From Branchiostoma floridae (lineage: Eukaryota > Chordata > Leptocardii > Amphioxiformes > Branchiostomatidae), in contig NC_049993.1 in NCBI RefSeq assembly GCF_000003815.2, positions 3,598,740 to 3,662,739 of the forward strand: DNA of 64,000 nucleotides. Direction: 5' to 3'. How positions within the stretch are numbered: position 1 is the stretch's first letter; the number at the start of each line of letters is the position of its first letter. The notes beneath the pieces are model-generated. The model saw only the letters and a list, made by a program, of their open reading frames with translations. It did no database searches and had not been told where the DNA came from. The position numbers and the translations under genes are program-made. This document shows positions 35,801 to 47,043 of the stretch, in pieces.

Positions 35801-38800
35801 AACAGAATGGAGGCCCAAACTGCAGCAGATGTCAAGATATGACGAAACGGAATGCTTTTCTGCAGAGAAAGATACATTTGGTAAATTATAACTTGTCAAT
35901 AGCTGGCTGATATTAAATGAACATTTCTTTGTGACGTCGTGTAGGAACATCAACATGGAGGCTATTTGCATTTCATTTCATAATTTAGATAGAAAGCTAT
36001 CATGGAAATCATATCCATCTTGAGGTCAGCATACTATGCATCCCCATTTTCTATAATTTCCGTATGCAGCCGGGAGAGCAACATAATTAACACGCCAGAA
36101 TTAAACCTACACCGTTCTACTGATACCTGAATATCATTTGTTTACTTGGACACTGAAATGCCATTATAGCGCGCAAAGATTGTATGCTGCGACGCATGTA
36201 ATTTCAATATATTTCATAGATGTTACAATACCGTTTTAGTTGCCTCGCCCTTGTCCTGTTTCGATGTATCTATCACGTCTTGCTTATTGGCTACAGCTGC
36301 CAGTTTAAATCCAACCATAACGGCTGTCCATGTTATCCCGAGACAGCCTGTGTATGAATAACCAAGAAAGACAACGCCATGTATTTAGATATCAAGATGC
36401 AAACTAAGACTATAAGAGCCTAGTCACATTCATCATATAGTCATGTGTATGTCGTACAGAATTTAACTCTTGTGTATAAGCGATAAAAACAGTATTTGTT
36501 CCTTGTCAACGAGGGACCCCACCGACAGCGACAAATGTCTTCTGACATCTAATTTGAATTCATACTTTGCAAAGTAGGTCAGATATTCTTACGACTCTTT
36601 ACGACGAAAATTTTAAAATTGAATATAAAATAAGGAAAAAATGAAATCTACTTGGTATTACCGGATATTACTATAAAAATGATACAACTTACAATCTACG
36701 GATGAAGTCATTTCATTGAACAATTCCATAGCGGTCATGTAAAGCGAGTGGACAATCTTTTCTAGAGTTATCATCCTTACCAAATATGTAAAATGTTGCC
36801 TTCCAGACCAGCCTTTTAGAGATGAAGCCTGTTGAGATGAGTCCAACGCATTGGCCGATATATACACCTGAATAGAGCAACAAAATAAAACGCTTCACAT
36901 CCGTTAACTAGTTTCTGCATCTGCAGTCTTTGGGACATCATGAAGCTTCTTTTAGGAAAATATAATCGTAGCTAGATAAAAATTGCACCTATATAGAACA
37001 TGACAACTTAGTCCGTTCAGACATGCGTTGGGTTTACTAACTTGTCTTTACCGTGCCTTTTGTATTAGTTATGCATATTAACAGGATAACAACCCACAAT
37101 TACTGTCTCCCGTACACAAATATCGTAAACAAAGCAAAAGATTGCCATGGAAAAGTATCTATAGTTTAATCCTAATGGAAAGGCACAGGGGACCGATTGC
37201 TAACATGAGAAGAAAAACATTTTTCCCATGTCAATTTCGTAGCCTAGGTACCATCTGATTACTTCCGGGGCCCGCTGCCCTAAAAACAATGAAAGTACCC
37301 AAGCTATCTTTTCCGGCTAGTCCAGAAAATTGATGCCCTTATTCTCTATAATGAGGGTAGCAGCTCATATCTAAAAACAAGACACCAAATAGCGTCTTAA
37401 AGGGCAAGGCACCAAATAGCAATGATATTGACACTCAGTAACTCAGACAAAGGTAGAGAGCATGAATGTGTAGGAAAGAGTGTACATGTACTTCTATACA
37501 GAATTCAAAGGAACTGGCGAAAAGGCGACCCGTCTGCCTGGCCTCCACTTGGGTTTTTAAAGTGAAGGAGGGATGTGCACGTCCTTCTCCACCCTCTCGT
37601 CCACTGGCGCACTAGTCCTACAGGGGCAACTGTATGCAACGTGTAAGACGGCCCCAGCAGATGCAGGTTTGTTATTTGGAGTAGGGTTACCGTACTATTA
37701 TCATCTTAGTATAACCTGTGCAACTGCTTACTCAGGAAAACTATCTGACCTGCGAAGATGAATGGTGCAACTCTAGCGTTTTGCTTCGGCAGCATGTATT
37801 CGTTAAGAGCTCCATACACGGCAGGTTCACATAGGCCCTGTAGCAAGAAGGGACATAAAACAGAATTACTCCAACAGTAACAATATTTCTTATACATACG
37901 AAACTATTGCTAATAACAATTTTAGGGGATTAAGCTGCTTGAAGTAAATTCTGTAGAGATAGTCAAACTGTATCAACTAATGCTCAAGAACATGTCGTTA
38001 ATACCAGTATGCGGCGTCAGAAATGTATAATTTTGTTTGGCTTTTGTGAAGAGCGGTACGAGGGGCGTGCAAGAAGTAATGGCCCTGACCCACTTCCAGT
38101 CGTTTGATCTAGATGAAATTTTGTATGTGTAATGAATCATATCTCTATGGGTTATGTTGCAAAAGACAGCTCTGAACTAATTGTGGTTTCTGATTTACTG
38201 GTGTTTGAACTTAGTCAGGTGCGAAATGGACCAGGTGTGAAATGGAACCAGTTGAGTGTCGCGCAGTGATCCGGTTTTTGTATTTGAAAGGACGCACACC
38301 AAAGAAGACTTTTGATGAAATATATGAAACTTATGGTGATGATGCCCCATCATATGACCTTGTAAAACGCTGGCATCCTGAATTCAAACGTGGCCGGAAG
38401 TCTGTGGAAACAGCTCCCAGACCTGGTCGTCCCTCTTGTGCCATTGATGAGGCATCTGTTGGAGGACCAACCTGGGGTGTCCTACAAAAACGGTGTCCAG
38501 AGCTGCATCAAACGATGGGAGAAATGCATAACTCTGGGTGATTCCTATGAAGAGAATGACTAATATCTGTGCCAAGTTTCATTAATCTCCTGCTATGGGA
38601 AATGGGTCAAGGCCATTACTTCTTGCACGCCCCTCGTATATGCATTTGCCAACATAGCTTGATATAGAAATAGATAGTGATGATATAATGTTGGAGACAA
38701 CCATAGTCCCCGACCCTCCTGATAAAGATGGGACTCGGTGAGGTGAATGTTGTATACGTTATTATGGGTCATCCTTACCTCTGCTAGTCCGGCCAAAACA

Positions 38801-40809
38801 CGTTGAGTAACCGCAGTCTCAAAGCGTTGGAACATGACAGGGGCGACGCTGTGGATAATGGAACTGATTCCCACTGAGGCCAAGACCACCCTAAAAATTA
38901 GCATTATCAGAACATTCATTTCATAAAAAAGACTAAAAACTGCATCGGTCTACCATTGACATTTTCATCATAAAATAGATTGCAGTAAACATAGCTTCAG
39001 AAGAGTAAACATACGGTGCATACAGCCGATTTTCAGAATGCAATACACGGATGAATTTAGCAAAAATAGACCCTACCACATGGCAGAATATCGGTAGGCC
39101 AGGTAACCACCGATGAAGCTTGAAGGCAGCAAACCAGCATAGACTGAACTCAGGATCACCCCGACCTGGAACTGACTGTACTGTATTAGAGGCTGCGAAG
39201 AAAAAAACAGGCGCAAATAGTCAGGGAGGAAATTATAGATCATCGTTTTCTAAGTTGTGTTTTTCTAGTTCAGTTTCTGTTTCATTTTTATTTAGATATT
39301 CATCTAAGTAGGACTTGCGCATTTCCTAATGACACTTTCGAAGTTTAGAGGAAGAAGCCCAGCATTACAATGACAAAACATTACAGAATAAGACTCGAGA
39401 CTACCTGCCCCAAACGTACACGGATGCATGAACGTGTGTTTGGAGAGGTAAGAAATTCTTATTTGTCCATCTCAGCTGCTTTTAAGTGTCAGATTAATTA
39501 ATATAAGTATGTTTGGTCACTGAAGAAATTAGCAGGTTAAGTTGGCAAGCATGCGCACGGTTTGACATGCTCGGCCCTGGCTTTTTAGTGGTGCGGTCAT
39601 ACGCGTACGCTTGCAGCTAAAAAGTACCTTTTGTACTGGTTGGGTGTGGTTCAGTGCGGATTGCAATGGTCATAAACAGGGATTTTATATATATGACTAT
39701 GATGTAGGCTAAATAAATGTGATCAACAGACTTGAGTAAATGGCCGTGTTACATTCTCCGCTGTTTCGTTACGAACGCTCACATCTAAAACATATGTCAT
39801 AACGTAGGAGTCTTGGAAAGAAAGTAATCAAAATAGAACTTATATAAGTTTGGAAACTCATTTTTTGAATCAGCTATTAGAGCTGAAGCGACAATTCCAT
39901 GACGATACACAAGGGGGCGTTATCTAGTATCCTGAAAGCAAGTTTGGCTAGTACCTACGCCTGTTCCAATAATGAACGATTGACCTGTCATCTCATGAAA
40001 TGACCTACTCTAGAGCCATTTGCTTACAAAACCTACAACATACAGCCCTCTGTTTACATGACCTATATTGTAGAATCGAAAGAAAATCCCAACGCTTTCC
40101 AGAAGATGAAAATAGCCATAAAATTGTTTCGTAAAGTTTTTATTTTTATTTGCAAGTTCATGCCCAAGGGATAATTGCAAGTACATGGTGTAAACATAGG
40201 GGATATACAAGTGACAAGAAACAGTTATAAACAATATTCTACTCTAATACTAGTGTTGGCTATTTCTAAACAGGTTGGGGTTGATTTCTTTTTTTGCAAG
40301 CAGAGCGAGACGAACAGCCCCACCTTTTCTATAATTTGTGGAATCGGTGATTTGAAGAGAAAAGATAGATGTTGGTCTGTCAATGTAGGGAAATTGGGAT
40401 ATGTCTTCGTGGCTTCTCTAAACTGAATGATTCGTCCGGTTTGGTTGAATGAACACTTGGAAATAAACTGTCTTTCGTCTTCCGAGCAAGAATGATGACG
40501 TTTATTTGAAATGATTATTATCCATTTGATAATTCGCAAAGATACAAAGTAGCTGTTAAAAGACTTCTTCAGTCTTGGTTACGACTTACGAGACAATATA
40601 CAAAAACGGGTTATTATGAATACACTATCAAACCTGACCTTAGGCAGTTTGGAGCTTGTGATGTTATCTGTAGGCATCTGCAGCTCCACCAGGACCACCG
40701 ATACGCTGGTCCTCCCAGCGTACAGGATCAGGATCCCTGAGAAGAGGAGAACACACAACAGCTTGTTGGGCGCAGTTATGGCCTCCGTCGAGTCACTGGA
40801 ATTCGACAT
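32354..40809 (-). CDS. SLC17-type major facilitator anion transporter, complete
   Basis: Minus strand, 11 exons: 40809-40639, 39192-39077, 38890-38779, 37837-37750, 36867-36781, 36347-36232, 35859-35722, 35145-35019, 34750-34640, 33737-33610 and 32548-32354. All junctions are GT-AG and in frame, giving 462 codons plus TGA, a normal length for a 12-helix SLC17 carrier. Family marks: YAGRTSVSVVL in helix 1, PLIQYSQFQVGVILSSVYAG, RVLAGLAEGLCEPAVYGAL (cf. RxxxGLxEGVxxPAxH), GQCVGLISTGFISKR...FYIFGG and ANAFDIAPRYASVISG near residues 359-372. SLC17 members move organic or inorganic anions (phosphate, sialic acid, glutamate, nucleotides) across plasma or vesicle membranes. The WxPxxERS segment after helix 4 is replaced by LPKQNARV, so the substrate cannot be named. 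Introns hold the mariner remnant and fold-back E4. Confidence 0.9.
32630..32915. repeat. TG/CA microsatellite
   Basis: Long interrupted TG repeat. It opens frames on both strands (C/V-rich or H/T-rich) that are not genes. It lies just upstream of the last SLC17 exon, in the intron. Confidence 0.9.
33196..33514. repeat. Fold-back element E4
   Basis: Ends GATATAGGAGAACT and AATTCTCCTATATC are inverted repeats. The plus arm has CTGACGA...GAAAC at 33437-33466; the minus arm has the same block with its first C changed. Internal TACATATAGCGGTGAGAAGC matches E3. It is in an SLC17 intron. Confidence 0.7.
38059..38636 (+). mobile_element. Mariner deletion derivative with TA target duplication
   Basis: The ends are inverted repeats of about 39 bp starting CGAGGGGCGTGCAAGAAGTA, flanked by TA at 38057-38058 and 38637-38638. 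Inside, a frame from 38242 has the mariner N-terminal helix-turn-helix: AVIRFLYLKGRTPKKTFDEI, SYDLVKRW...FKRGRKSVE and PRPGRPS. A second frame holds the C-terminal end, SCIKRWEKCITLGDSY, then stops. The catalytic DDD core between them is deleted, so it cannot encode transposase. It is 578 bp in an SLC17 intron. Confidence 0.85.
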
Positions 40810-40853
40810 ACTTCACCCCTACGTCGTCGGGAAAAAAAGATGGCATCAGTACA

Positions 40854-40854
<1 letters not shown>

Positions 40855-40911
<57 letters not shown>

Positions 40912-40918
40912 ACACACA
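40855..40918. repeat. CA microsatellite
   Basis: About 30 CA units with one interruption, directly upstream of the SLC17 start codon. Confidence 0.9.
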
Positions 40919-40929
40919 ATCACAAAATA

Positions 40930-41667
40930 CAATGGAAATAAATTCATTCATTTAGATGTTTTTGGTTAAAAAATACCAGTTATTTTACAAATTCTAAGGA
41001 ATAATAAGCTAGTTTAGTTTTTCGCGATCTGGCCAACCGCAATCTTGGATTTGGGGCTGATTACGTCATCAAATTAGCATGATTGGTGCAATTTTTTTAC
41101 TTTTTTTAAAGTTTTATTTGTTGAATATTTTACTTTCTATCACTATACGGTCGTACTTTTGTAACTTAAATGTTTCGCTTCTTGTCACTCCCCCAAAATG
41201 TTGTCACCCCCAAAAGTTATGACTTTTGTACGTGTCACCCTATGTTTCAGTGCTATTTCCTTGCATTCACAAAAATAAAAAGCCGTCTCAGATGGCCCGC
41301 TGTACAACGGCTGCAGTAAATTGTCAAATATATGCGTTATGCACTCAAGTCGTGTCTTTTGCTGATTATTTAGTCCGTCCTAATATTCTATATAACCAGC
41401 ATTTAAATGGACCAGCTCATGAAAATACATGCTGCAAACTAGATGAAGCCCCACAAAGATGGCCTTTGTAATGTGTTGCCGTTACCTAACAGCCAGTAAT
41501 CGACGGACAATAGGTGTGAAATATTCTTCCCTGCCCCTCGCGTCCACCAGGTTAGCGTTAATTAGTAACTGTATCTGAAAGAACTGACTTCATGGGTGTT
41601 GCCCTCGCTAGAAATCTAGTTCATGGGATTTAGAGCTGCCCCCCCCCCCCCTCCGGTCTGAATAGGG
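40930..41667. repeat. 5'-truncated piggyBac-like MITE
   Basis: Blocks ATTCATTCATTTAGATG, AAAAAATACCAGT and GATTACGTCATCAAATTAGC match the interior of the complete element at 62028-62958. The right end CCGGTCTGAATAGGG is followed by TTAA at 41668-41671. The left end is missing; the CA microsatellite lies where the copy begins. Confidence 0.55.
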
Positions 41668-41671
41668 TTAA

Positions 41672-42231
41672 TACCTGCACGGCGGTCGGTTGCTAGGGTA
41701 TTCTTTCCCGTTGCTATGCGCGATCAACAGAATATAGGGTTACCGGAGGCCTACTTTTGGCTACCCGTAAAATATTTGAAAATAAACAAAATGTTTTGAC
41801 AAGGAAAGTGTTTTTAAAATAAGATTAGATAAGTAATTTTACATACTTTGAATCTTGTCGATTGAATTTAGATATTTGTTTTGAGTCGATATTGCTAAAA
41901 AAGATGATCATTTTCTGTTTTCAGGAAGGCCTTTCATTTGACGAAAGTCTTAATAAGATGGGCCGCATGTGTCATCGAAAATTCTTTTTTTTTATAGTTG
42001 TCGTCATCAGTCAAAAAAACGCCAAAAAATTGCATTTTACGCACTTAATTACCAATTATTCAAAATCGAAGGCATTTTTAAAAATCCCAAAAACAAAAAT
42101 CTCGGAAAAACAATTGCGGTCATTTTGAGCCGTCAATGAGTTAATTTGGACTCTTCTTTGTTGCGATCTTAAACGATGTTTGCACGCATGTCATGCCACA
42201 CGGAGTGCCGGAGGGTGTAATTGATGCCGGT
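41672..42231. other. No gene recognised
   Basis: AT-rich sequence with short open frames lacking motifs. Confidence 0.45.
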
Positions 42232-42362
42232 GTGACAGCGATCTCGCCCCCCCGTGATCTCGCCCCCCCCCCGGGGGCGAAATCACTAGCGATCTCGCCC
42301 TCCCCGGCTAGTGATCTCGCCCCCCTACCTCGCCCCCCTTTAGCGATTTCGCCCCCCCCCAA
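42232..42362. repeat. C-rich GATCTCGCCCCC repeat cluster
   Basis: Five or six degenerate copies of GATCTCGCCCCCC in direct and inverted orientation, including CCCCCGGGGGCGAAATC. A related G/C-rich cluster with GGGGCGAAAACCC is at 43255-43352, so these may be the two ends of one ~1.1 kb element. Confidence 0.5.
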
Positions 42363-43254
42363 AAAAACGGGTTTACATGACATTTTAAAAGTTGATTGGT
42401 ATAAATCACAAAATGTAGTTTCAGAATGATATAAGTACACGAGTTTGATACATAACTCCATTCATAGTATCAATATTAACGTAATTACATGGTAATAAGA
42501 TAGTTGAACTTGTTTCAGACAAGGAGGGTTTGGTCCCTTGTATTCCCATTATTGCATATACCTGAGTCTTGACATAAGATGTATTTAATTGTATTCACCT
42601 GTCATCAAGCAACCTATATATCTCCAATATGAAGTCTCTACCATGAAGTGACCACAAAAGAACTATGTAATGTCTTTATTAATTATGCAAATATTAGGTA
42701 TTAATTAGAATAACGCACATTTTGGTATATGCACCTGGCCAAGGGATATCTTCACCTCCAACATGACTGTTTTTTCTAGTATTTAGGAACTGATGCATTT
42801 ATCCGTGTTTCTTAAGACAGGTACTTTACCAGTGTTTGTGTAGCATTTAGCAACAGCTATATCAACTTGCGCGTAGATAGTGTTTATAATGAGAAACTAT
42901 TATTTACGTACGTGTGTTTTTGTTAGTGCTTTGGAAATGTTTCCAGCACAAGAAAGAAAACACTCTTACAAATTGAAAACTTATAGCTGACGTATTCCGT
43001 ACCATAGACGGTGTTGATTTATACGTTCGCAGTAGCACCGTTTTTATGCCACCTCAGCTGCAAAAATTGTCTTTTTCATTTCAATGTCATGTTTGCACCG
43101 AGCAATATAGTATCGACTTTCGAGGTAACGTTATGACATCTTTTGGTACGGTAATAAGGTGCCATATAGGTACCAGGTAACACACCATATACGTTGCTCC
43201 CCAGGTGCAGTATAGTACCAGGTAGCGCACCTGTAATGTGTAGTAGCCAGCTGC

Positions 43255-43352
43255 TCTGGGGGGGGGGGGGGGGGCCAAAACCCCAAAGGGGGGGGGCGAA
43301 AACCCTAGGGATCTCCCCCCCCGGGGGGCCCAAAACCCCGGGGGGGGGCGAA
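43255..43352. repeat. G-rich GGGGCGAAAACCC repeat cluster
   Basis: Poly-G runs alternating with CCAAAACCCC and GGCGAAAACCC, arranged partly as palindromes (CCCCCCGGGGGG). See the cluster at 42232. Confidence 0.5.
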
Positions 43353-44084
43353 AACCCTTTCACACCTGTGTAAACAACACTTATAATATTCAAGGTCACC
43401 AACACAAACGTCAGTAGCTTCGCTAGATATTACAAGTCCCAAACAAAGTGATAGCATGGATGTGCTGTCCAGAAAATTGTTTATATTTATGAAAAACTAT
43501 CTTTTTTGGCTAATTCATTGTAGTTGGGGAAAAAAGGCCAGACAGCAGAGTTTACAGGCAACGACCGCAGATGACCCCAAACAGAACACGGGTTCGGTTC
43601 GAATTACTTCAGATGGAACATCGTGGAACAAGGTTCCAATTCTTCTAGACATGGGAGGTTTGTGCCCGTATTTGAACACCGTGCTGTTCTAACAATGCAT
43701 TTTCAATTTGATAAGCCGTTCATGGGTTACAGGAGCAAGAAAGAACTGGGCTCACCCACCGCCGATTGATAGAATTAACCCGGCCTGAATAGGGTTTAAA
43801 AAGCCCTACGGCTCACCTCAGCTGAGGTGACGACCTTACATCTACATGTCAGGCCAGTGTGATCTGTGGATCTGTGGTAAAAGGTCAAATAGATAAAGAC
43901 TTCTGGAGAAGACTAGTGTCACCATGCATGATAAAATGTCCTTGAGCAGACTACACTGTTTTATACCTGAGGGCACGAAGCATTGACTAGTGCCCGGTGT
44001 TGTCATAATTTTTCAGTCGCCGTTCATACTAAATGGCTGACGAAAAATTAATATATAAAACCACGGGTGAACTTACATTCAAAT

Positions 44085-45210
44085 GTGTTAAATAAGTTGT
44101 GAAATGACATTATATGTATGGATTTTTCACCACATATGTCTATGCCATGTTACGTGATCGCCAAGTGTCAATTAAGAGTCTAAAGGGCAAATCTAAGTGT
44201 GCCTTTTAGGGGGGGGGGGGGGGCAGACAAGCCTTATTGAATTTGCCGGTCCTGCTATTTTAGACAGTTCACAGAGAAGTAATCATATCATGGTAAGTTT
44301 TTTTTAAAGTTAAAGGATTTGATTCTTTATATGATAACACCTTTTTAATTCAGTGCATTGCAGACATATACTGCAGTTATCCTCTTTGGAATGTTTTGAC
44401 AAAAACGCCTCTGCAGTTCCGAAATTAAAAGTCAGGGGGCTGAAGCCTGCCCCACTTTATCATGGCACTGCAAGCTATCTACTAGCGAAACGTCAAGGCC
44501 ATATCACATTCAGGACAGGAGATGCATAGAAAAACGGCTTTGATAGAATTTTCTAATTAATTGTGCAAATATACTGCTTTTTGCCTAATAAGTTTGTCAT
44601 TTTGTACAACACCAACTAAGGTATCTACACAACAAAAATCATGAAATTCCGTTGTTCCCTTTTTGAGTTACCTGACAAACGCAGGTTAAAATATAACCTC
44701 CATGACATTTCAGGCTCATTAAGGTAATGATAGTCTTTCCGACCAACTTCAGGCAGTGAGGGTGGCCGTGTCAAGGTCACAACATAAATGGCACAGCAAT
44801 ACCCAAACTCGGGACCTCTAGGCTACGATTCCAACACTCAACCAGTAAAATGTGGACAGTTTAGATTTTACCAAGGTAGAAAATAGTCTACATTGTGTTG
44901 AACTAGTTGTGAAATGATCTTACGATACATTAGATGGTCCGCATATAGAATGATCGCCAACTGCCGATTTAAAGTCTAGAGGACCAATCCAAGTGTTTGG
45001 GAAGGGGGTGTCAGACTAGCTGTATAAATTTTGCCGGGACTGCTATTGATGACAGATTACAAAACGAGTTAGCTTATGGGGGTATGTTTTCATGGTTTAA
45101 GGTTTTAAATAAGGAGATAAAGACATTTTCTCCTTTTTTCCCCACGCTTTAATTATTGAGTGCATTACAGACATATACTTGAATGGTTTCGTCCTCAAAT
45201 CACACCCTGA
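44085..45210. repeat. Old tandem duplication (~810 bp offset)
   Basis: Blocks in 44085-44400 recur in order in 44895-45210: AAGTTGTGAAATGA / TAGTTGTGAAATGA, GATCGCCAAGTGTCAATT / GATCGCCAACTGCCGATTT, TTGCCGGTCCTGCTATT / TTGCCGGGACTGCTATT and GTGCATTGCAGACATATACT / GTGCATTACAGACATATACT. The copies are clearly diverged. No coding function was seen. Confidence 0.6.
44721..44850 (-). repeat. tRNA-derived SINE
   Basis: On the minus strand an A-box-like TGGTTGAGTGTTGG is followed 30 bases later by a B-box-like GGTCCCGAGTTTG, then TGTTGTGACCTTGACACGGC, which resembles SINE bodies. It lies between the two copies of the duplication. Confidence 0.5.
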
Positions 45211-46451
45211 AATGGTCACAAATTACCACGTTCATCTGCAGGCGGGTAAGTAAACAAACTGTGTTGTTTTTAAAATTCCTATTAAGTCTGTTTTTTTTTT
45301 ACATTTGCTTGATATGAAGTAAAATGTGGACATAGTGCATTACATTAAACGAAAATAAAACACATATCAAAACAAGAGGCTGTTAGAATACCAGATGAAA
45401 ATAGGTTGACTTTAATACCTGAAAATATTTACAGTATGTTCCACCACATCCTTGATGAGGTTGAACAAAACGAATTCGCACAGTTGGTTCAAGCAATAGA
45501 CGTCTAGAATTTGAAAAAAAAAAATCGTATTCCTTTTAACGAGTAAAGACTGATAAAAGTAGCTTTAAACTCACCTTCTATGTGTACCCGGTGGCAAACA
45601 CGATATCATTGGAATGATAGGTGTCTATTGTTACGTTTAAAGGCACATCTGGCCGATAGTGTCAACTCCCAACTACTTCATTAGACTAAGACTTGACCCT
45701 ATTCTCCCTGCATTGACCCATTTTAATATTATAATTAGTTAGCCCCACATCTCACCATACCGGTTCTGTAGCTATTTATCTGCCGTATGGGCAACCAAAC
45801 TAAGCCTATGTTATGATTATCTCCAAAGAATGCTCATGGAGGTTACGCTTTCGCTAACTTTTTCGGTGTGTCAACAAGATAATTCAAGAACGGCTGGCTG
45901 AATTGATTTTATACCTCGTATGCTAGCAGTGTGTGACAAAAGCTGGAAGCAATCTGATTTTGTGTCCCCTAGTGGCTTCCTTTCGAGCTGTAGAGGACAA
46001 CCATGTTTTGATATATTGCTTTCCGTAAAAAAAATACGGTCATGATTTTTTAGTATTAGATAGCTCTTGTGCCCAGGAAGAGGTGACATAAGTTTGGGCC
46101 TCATATAGCTGCTAGGTTTGGAATTGCAGTGGGTTTTTTTGTAGAAAAAACATTCTGGAAAGAATAACTTAACAGGGAACCTCGGACGTTCTTGATGTTT
46201 GGTATATAGGTAGGTTACACAAAAATGTACATAACATGCCAGAGGAGTTAGCTGTCCGATGAGTATGGTTTCATGGTGACTTTGCTGACATGTTACCTGT
46301 CTATATATGCCCAATTTCTATTATTTTTCGAGCGACCATACGGAAGTAATACGGGCTTGAATATATATGCACGTGTGAACCCATCTCAAGGCATGTCAGA
46401 AGCGCATGTATTGCATCTTACCAAAAGAGACAGTGGACTATGCAAGTGTTC

Positions 46452-46506
<55 letters not shown>

Positions 46507-46601
46507 TTGTGTGTGTTTATGTGTGTGTGCGTGTGTTTGTTCGTGTCTGTGTGTGTGTTTATGTGTGTGTGTGTGTGTGTGTATGTGTGTGTGTGTGTAT
46601 G

Positions 46602-46632
<31 letters not shown>

Positions 46633-47043
46633 TTGCTTGTGTGTGTCCTGGAGGTTTTTATTTGCAGAATGGCCGCTTTGAGATTGTTATATCTAAACTC
46701 TAAAGAGATGCGTTTCTTGGACAATTGACCCTATTCAGATCGGGCTTTTTATGGGCAATCTGGGGCGGGATAAGGGGGCTTTTGTGACCCGCGTCTGTAA
46801 CTCATATTGCTCCTAAACAGCTTATCATGGTAAACACCGTTTTTTTAGAATGATGTTAACATAGAATATAAGGATTGTAAGTCTTGAATATACTCCTACA
46901 GTTAGTCATGTATCAAAAGGTTGTTCGTGATATCAAGGCTGTGTAATATTCATGCAATTGAAGAACGGCATGATAAATCAAAAGCCTGAATAGAATAATA
47001 TGTAATACAGCAAGGGATTCCATGTAAAAACACAGACAGAACC
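45211..47043. other. No gene recognised; repeats only
   Basis: Contains a partial copy of the 57.2 kb dispersed element at about 45868-46210 (AACAAGATAATTCAAGAACG, CCCCTAGTGGCTTCC), a TG microsatellite at 46453-46645 and a piggyBac-like left end at 46729 (CCCTATTCAGATCGGGC). Confidence 0.55.

Noticed and set aside
38593-38919. 108-codon minus frame as a complete small gene
   Set aside because: It is SLC17 exon 3 (38890-38779) with read-through into the intron and the mariner end.
42193-42461. Proline-rich or glycine-rich frames
   Set aside because: Low-complexity translation of the C-rich repeat cluster.
46273-46728. Open frames of up to 151 codons in both strands
   Set aside because: Again a TG microsatellite read in several frames.
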